From positions 1 to 29,973 of the forward strand of contig ML978365.1 in NCBI GenBank assembly GCA_010015745.1: a stretch of DNA of 29,973 bases, in the 5' to 3' direction. Of the stretch, positions 25,899 through 29,973 are shown one piece after another. This DNA is from Setomelanomma holmii. Taxonomy: Eukaryota > Ascomycota > Dothideomycetes > Pleosporales > Phaeosphaeriaceae. The notes below the pieces were generated by a model. The model was not told where the DNA came from. It saw only the letters and a program-made list of their open reading frames with translations, and made no database searches. Numbering within the stretch: the stretch's first letter is position 1; each line of letters begins with the position of its first letter. Position numbers and translations under genes: made by a program.

Positions 25899-27043
25899 TT
25901 AGTGTCCAATCATGGCCTGGTGCGCAGCGCCATAACGCTCACCATGCGGCTTCGCCGCGTCAACGATCTTTCGCATCTGGGTCTTCTCATCATCAGTCAG
26001 ATCAACATTCCTCGAGGCCCAGTTCTCCTCCAACCTCTTCGGCTTGGTGGTACCAGGGATTGCGATCATGCCTTGAGATGCGACCCATGCGAGCGCGATC
26101 TGGGAGGTAGTACAACCCTTACTATCAGCGAGCTTCTTGATCTCCTCCACGATTGCCTTGTTCTTGTAGAAGTTCTCGCCTTGAAACTTCGGGACTGTGG
26201 TAGTTAGCGCGCGTTCCACAAGAGAGCAGGGAATCTTGCCTGTTCGCCGGAAGTCATCCTTCGCAAAGTCGTCCGGCGAGTTGTAGTCAAAGTTGTCTAC
26301 GAGCCATCCATGACCCAGCGGGCCGAATGCTACAAAGGCCACATCAAGCTCCTTCGCCGTATCGATCAGGCCATTGGTCTCGTGCCCTGTTTCGAAAGCC
26401 GAATACTCTGCCTGAATGGCATCGATCTTGGTGACTGTTTTGCAATGAGCAAGTCGTATTTCCCAATGGCGTTTCGGCACTTACTTGAGTTGGCTTTACG
26501 CAGCGTTGCAGCCGAGCACTCTGACAGTCCAATATAATTGGTCTTTCCAGCCCGGCGAATCTCGTCAAGAGCTGGAATGGACTCTTCGAGAGGCGTGTTC
26601 GGGTCGATCCGGTGCAGGTAGTAGAGGTCGGGAGTAAATCCCAATCTTTCGATCGTATCTTCAATATACTTCCTGATATGGCTGGGGGAGTTGTCCACGC
26701 CTGGGGTCTCTCCGTCCATGCACTTAACACCGCATTTTGAGGCGACTGTAAGGAATCGTCAGTAGCGCATCTCTCCTAAGCAACGCGTTGACCCTAACTC
26801 ACTGAAGATCTTGTCGCGGACATTGTGCTTCCTGATGAAATCTCCGAGGAGCTTCTCGTTGATACCAGCCCCATAGCTGACTGCAGTATCCCAGAACGTG
26901 CACCCTAACTCGATCGCCTTAAGCAGAACAGGTTCGGCTTGCTCAGAGCTCAATCTGGTGCCCATGCCGTGGCTGAGACCCATCGCACCAAAACCAGGAG
27001 ACGGCACCTGCAGATCGGCCTGGAACTGGAGCGTCTTCACCAT
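25899..27043 (-). CDS. Aldo/keto reductase
   Basis: Three exons, 27043-26803, 26745-26485 and 26434-25899, with introns of 57 and 50 nt (GTGAGT and GTAAGT donors), give 345 aa. The catalytic tetrad is complete: Asp52 and Tyr57 (FWDTAVSYG), Lys84 (IASKCG) and His125 (YYLHRIDP). The NADPH-binding end has IPGTTKPKRLEENW. Length and motifs match the AKR13/YakC-type reductases that reduce aldehydes and ketones or pyridoxal. Cytosolic. It appears intact although the genes on both sides at a distance (oxidase, short-chain dehydrogenase) are broken, so it may have an independent role. The start is the first ATG and gives the usual N-terminal strand (VPSPGFGAMGLSHG). Confidence 0.93.
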
Positions 27044-27608
27044 TTTGGCTCGTTAAGAATAAAAGAACTGCGCTTGGTGTAGGCTGTGCTTAAAGGAGGA
27101 AGCAGAGAGAATTGTTCGAAAAGCTGAAGCTTGCATCAAGTTCTCTGAGGCTGGGACGCATTGTCTTAAGTAGTCTTCGAGGGCATCGGCGGCAGACCGG
27201 CATTGCCTGCATCTCGCTCTTCTGAGGGTCAGCCAGCATGAGCATCCAAAGTGGTGTACGACTCTGAGTGACGTAACAATATGCGGGCATTGTATTTTTA
27301 ACCCCGCAGCGCCGGACAGGATTTGAGCTTGATGGCGACGGTCGATGTTCCGACGGTGAATGAGAAGCTGAACACAAGCTAGCACGCGTCTCGCGTCAAT
27401 ACACACGATCCACTTGTGGCGCTAAGGATCTGCACGGGTAAGCTGCTTGCATTAGCTGCAGGTTCACACCTAGCCACTGTCATGCTGGTCGGTGGCCTTG
27501 CAGTGCACTGAACATTCTTGTCAAGTCCTCCTCGCAGGACTGCCAGAATATCCCTCGTTATGCTCTCGCATCTTTGCCCATGCTCGATCCTTTACTCGAC
27601 CTCTTCAA
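27044..27608. other. Intergenic between divergent reductase and dehydrogenase
   Basis: Should hold both promoters. No start codon for the dehydrogenase could be found here in frame; a 5' exon may exist but was not identified. Confidence 0.4.
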
Positions 27609-28538
27609 GTCACTACGTTCGCGACAACTGACAAGTACGCTGCCGCGCACAAGAAGCTCAATGGCCCAGGAGACCAACGCCCGACTGCGTTGCAGATCAT
27701 CAAAGACGAAAGACTCGAAGGCAAGCTCAAGGATTAAGTCGTCCTCATCACCGGATGTTCTGCAGGGCTCGGGTTAGGGACTGCGCGTGCCATGCTCGCA
27801 AAGGGCGCAAATCTGTACCTCACAGCCCGGAACCTTGGCCGAGCACGACAAGCCCTTGGTGAAGTTGCTCACTCACCCAGTGTGCACCTCTTGGAGATGG
27901 ATCAGATGTTGCTCAAAAGTGTTCGAGCGTGCGCAGCGAACTTTCTCAAACAGTCCAATACGCTGAATATCTTGATCAACAATGCCGGCATCATGGCTAC
28001 GCCCGAGGTCAAGACAGAAGATGGCTTGGAGTCACAATTCCAAACCAACCACCTGTCTCACTTCCTTCTCTTCTACCTGCTCGAGCCAACCCTTCTCGCA
28101 TCTGCGACACCGGAATTCGGGTCGCGCGTCATCAACCTCTCTTCGCTTGGTCACCGCCGTGGCGAGCCGGATGTCGACAATATCAGCCTCACCGGCTGCT
28201 ACGACAAGTGGAGAGCGTACGGAAGCAGTAAGACTTGCAACATCTGGATGGCGAACGAGATCGAACGACGATACGGTGCAAGAAACTTGCACGCCTTCTC
28301 CGTGCATCCAGGTGGAGTCGTCACTCCATTGTGGCATTTCCTGAACCCAGAAGACATCGCCCATCTACGAGCACGGAAAGGATTCGACGAGAGCCTCAAG
28401 TCGCCAGAGCAGGGTGCTGCGACAACCGTGTGGGGTGCGCTTGCGAGATGCTTGAAAGGTCAAGGCGGAAGATACCTCGACGACGTGCAGATTGCATGTT
28501 CTTGGATGTGTGATGTGGAAGGAGGAATGAAGGACTGA
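27609..28538 (+). pseudogene. Short-chain dehydrogenase/reductase with in-frame stop
   Basis: The frame from VTTFATTDKYAAAHKKLNGP to the stop at 28536-28538 covers a whole classical SDR of the fungal retinol-dehydrogenase-like type. It has the cofactor motif TGCSAGLG right after the stop, NNAG (INNAGIMAT) and the catalytic YGSSK at 28218-28232. A TAA at 27735-27737 interrupts it directly before VVLITG, where relatives usually carry Lys, and no ATG is found at the expected N-terminus. Starting at the next ATG (27792) would lose the nucleotide-binding motif, so a functional product is unlikely unless the stop is read through. The last codons and 3' flank are the 121-bp repeat also found at 3384-3504. 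Confidence 0.8.
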
Positions 28539-28620
28539 GCTGATTGTGTAGCTATGAACGAGGGAAGCTATATATACGTGTACAACGAGAGAGTGTAGGG
28601 ATAGCCCTGCTAGCGTGCAA
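28500..28620 (+). repeat. 121-bp direct repeat, copy 2 (end of the dehydrogenase)
   Basis: Copy of 3384-3504 with two mismatches. It covers the final 12 codons, the stop and about 80 bases of 3' flank, and ends exactly where helicase homology begins. Confidence 0.9.
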
Positions 28621-29277
28621 CAGAGTGCTCCGCCGCGTAGTTATCGACGAGTGCCATGTAGCCATCACGGCCGACTTTTCGCAGACAGCACTGCGCAGGC
28701 TCAAGGACATACGGCTGCTGCCGTGCCAGCAGGTGCTGCTGACAGCAACGCTGCCGCCCTCGCAGGATGGTCAGCTCTGCAAGACTATGCTTATGCCTGG
28801 GGCAACTGTGCTGTGGGCTGAGACAACACAGCGCCTGGGTGTCCACTACGCAGTCGTCCGCTGCCGACAGCAGGCGGAGCTTCGAGCTATAGCCGTCCGC
28901 TTAGCCCGTATGCTGATAGACAAGGCAAGGTGTCTTCCTTGTGTGGCGCTACCAGCGCTACAGAAGATAGAGAGCGCCGCTGAAGGTATCATCTACTGCC
29001 GCAGCAAGGCGCTCTGCGAAGAGCTTGCGCAAGCGCTGGGCTGCTCTGCCTACTATGCTAATATGGATGGTAGCCGTGCAGAAGTGCTAGAGACATGGCA
29101 GCAGACAAGCGGCCTAATTGTTAGTACATCAGCGCTTGGCGTAGGCGTTGATATCCCGCCCATACTCTTCACGCTGCATGTAGAGAGACTGTGGGGTATA
29201 GTTGACTTTTTGCAGGAGAGTGGGCGGATACGAGCAGAAGGAAAGTCGATGATTGTGCTCAAGCAGCAGCGGTAGTG

Positions 29278-29308
<31 letters not shown>

Positions 29309-29973
29309 CAGGAGCCAGAGCAGGCGATGGATGACAGCGAGGCTATGGACGCCTTCATACGCACTGCAGGCTGCCGCCAAAAGGTTATGAGCCAGTATAT
29401 GGATGGCAAGCAGCTGTCCTGCGCGGAGCTTCAGGCAAGAGAGGCAGCAGTAGAAGTGGCTGCCTGCGACAACTGCGAGGAGCAGCAGAGCAGCGGGCGC
29501 AGAGCGTGGCAGGACGAGCAGGACGAGCAGGCCGTACAGGCCGTACAAGAGCAGGCAGTACGTGCAAAGCTAGATGAGCTGGCTCAGTCTACCTGCCCGT
29601 ACTGCTGGGCTATCGTGCACGAGGTGTTTGAGGGCAGAGCAGGCGAGGCAGGCGAGCAAGGCAGGCAAGAGCAGGAGGCAGCGAGGCATAGCTTCTGGCA
29701 GTGCCCGCGAGTACAGCAGAGGGCAGCAGAGATGGAGGAGATAGAGGAGATTCGCAGAGAGATTAGGTACGCCAGAGAGGTTTGTACATGCAGAAAGTGT
29801 GGCATGATGGACTATCTCTGTAAGCGAGAGAGCAGCAGAGGCGGTAGCAGCAGACAGCAGAACTGCAGGTGGCCAAACGTAGTAGTACCGCTGCTGTGCG
29901 GGCTTCAAGCGGCTGCAGAGGCAAAGGCTACGCTATACTGCAACGACGCTTCTGCTCGCACACATACAGCGCT
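28621..29973 (+). pseudogene. 5'-truncated RecQ-like helicase, runs off the window
   Basis: The helicase reading starts abruptly at NRVLRRVVIDECHV. The ATPase motif II (DECH, 28646-28657), motif III (LLTATLPP), motif IV (IIYCRSK), motif V (VSTSALGVGVDIP) and a divergent motif VI (QESGRIRAEG) are present. The Walker A part and everything before it is missing. A TAG at 29273-29275 breaks the frame, but the same frame then stays open to the window edge, through an acidic Glu-Gln repeat and a Cys/His region (CPYCWAIVHEVF, HSFWQCPRV, VCTCRKCGMMDYLC) likely to bind zinc. RecQ-like helicases of this form are often telomere-linked in fungi. No ATG precedes the fragment; the upstream frame comes from the dehydrogenase 3' flank. 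Confidence 0.85.
29278..29324 (+). repeat. CAGGAG microsatellite
   Basis: About five GAGCAG units then imperfect copies, coding for alternating Glu-Gln in the helicase frame, directly after its TAG codon. Such a tract is prone to slippage. Confidence 0.8.

Noticed and set aside
28544..28620. N-terminal 25 codons of the open frame that leads into the helicase
   Set aside because: They come from the dehydrogenase 3' flank (also found at 3424-3504) and have no ATG, so they are not part of a native helicase.

Overview
The window looks like nuclear DNA of a filamentous ascomycete (Pezizomycotina; a Dothideomycete is my guess from overall gene style, not proven). Reasons: genes are short and well spaced. 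Introns are about 46-75 nt with GT(A/G)NGN donors, CTAAC/CTGAY-like branch sites and YAG acceptors. Clear eukaryotic housekeeping genes are present: a Rab5/Vps21 GTPase, a SAC1 phosphoinositide phosphatase and the mitochondrial MICOS subunit MIC60. No tRNA, rRNA, CRISPR array or replication origin was recognised.

Layout. (1) 1-3.8 kb is accessory: a frame-disrupted small gene on the minus strand, then a 357-codon orphan gene lying between two inverted copies of a ~170-bp promoter-like sequence that point outwards. One copy is split by a 223-bp MITE with 49-bp terminal inverted repeats and a 6-bp target duplication. A 121-bp block at 3384-3504 is nearly identical to 28500-28620. (2) 3.8-13.0 kb is a run of minus-strand genes: a two-exon RING-H2 protein, a 786-aa RING-like protein, a natural fusion of N-carbamoyl-D-amino-acid amidohydrolase with a hydantoin/Asp-Glu racemase, a small spliced locus with unresolved exons, an O-methyltransferase and a small secreted protein. 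(3) 13.8-21.5 kb is the conserved core: RAB5 and SAC1 diverge from one short promoter, followed by a hypothetical gene, MIC60 and a probable tail-anchored protein. (4) 21.9-30 kb is a decaying accessory block: a berberine-bridge-type FAD oxidase pseudogene with several lesions, a bZIP/DUF3425 regulator, an intact aldo/keto reductase, a short-chain dehydrogenase broken by an in-frame TAA, and a 5'-truncated RecQ-like helicase joined directly to the 3' flank of the dehydrogenase.

How the parts fit. RAB5 and SAC1 both act in membrane traffic and phosphoinositide identity and probably share upstream control. The racemase-carbamoylase fusion joins two successive activities of D-amino-acid/hydantoin catabolism in one chain and has two TGATAA (GATA-factor) sites upstream. 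The oxidase, regulator, reductase and dehydrogenase look like a former metabolic or detoxification cluster that has lost at least two members. RecQ-like helicase fragments of this kind are commonly subtelomeric in fungi, so the right end may lie toward a chromosome end; this is inference. Intron-exon models were made by eye from splice motifs and reading frame; no alignment was run.
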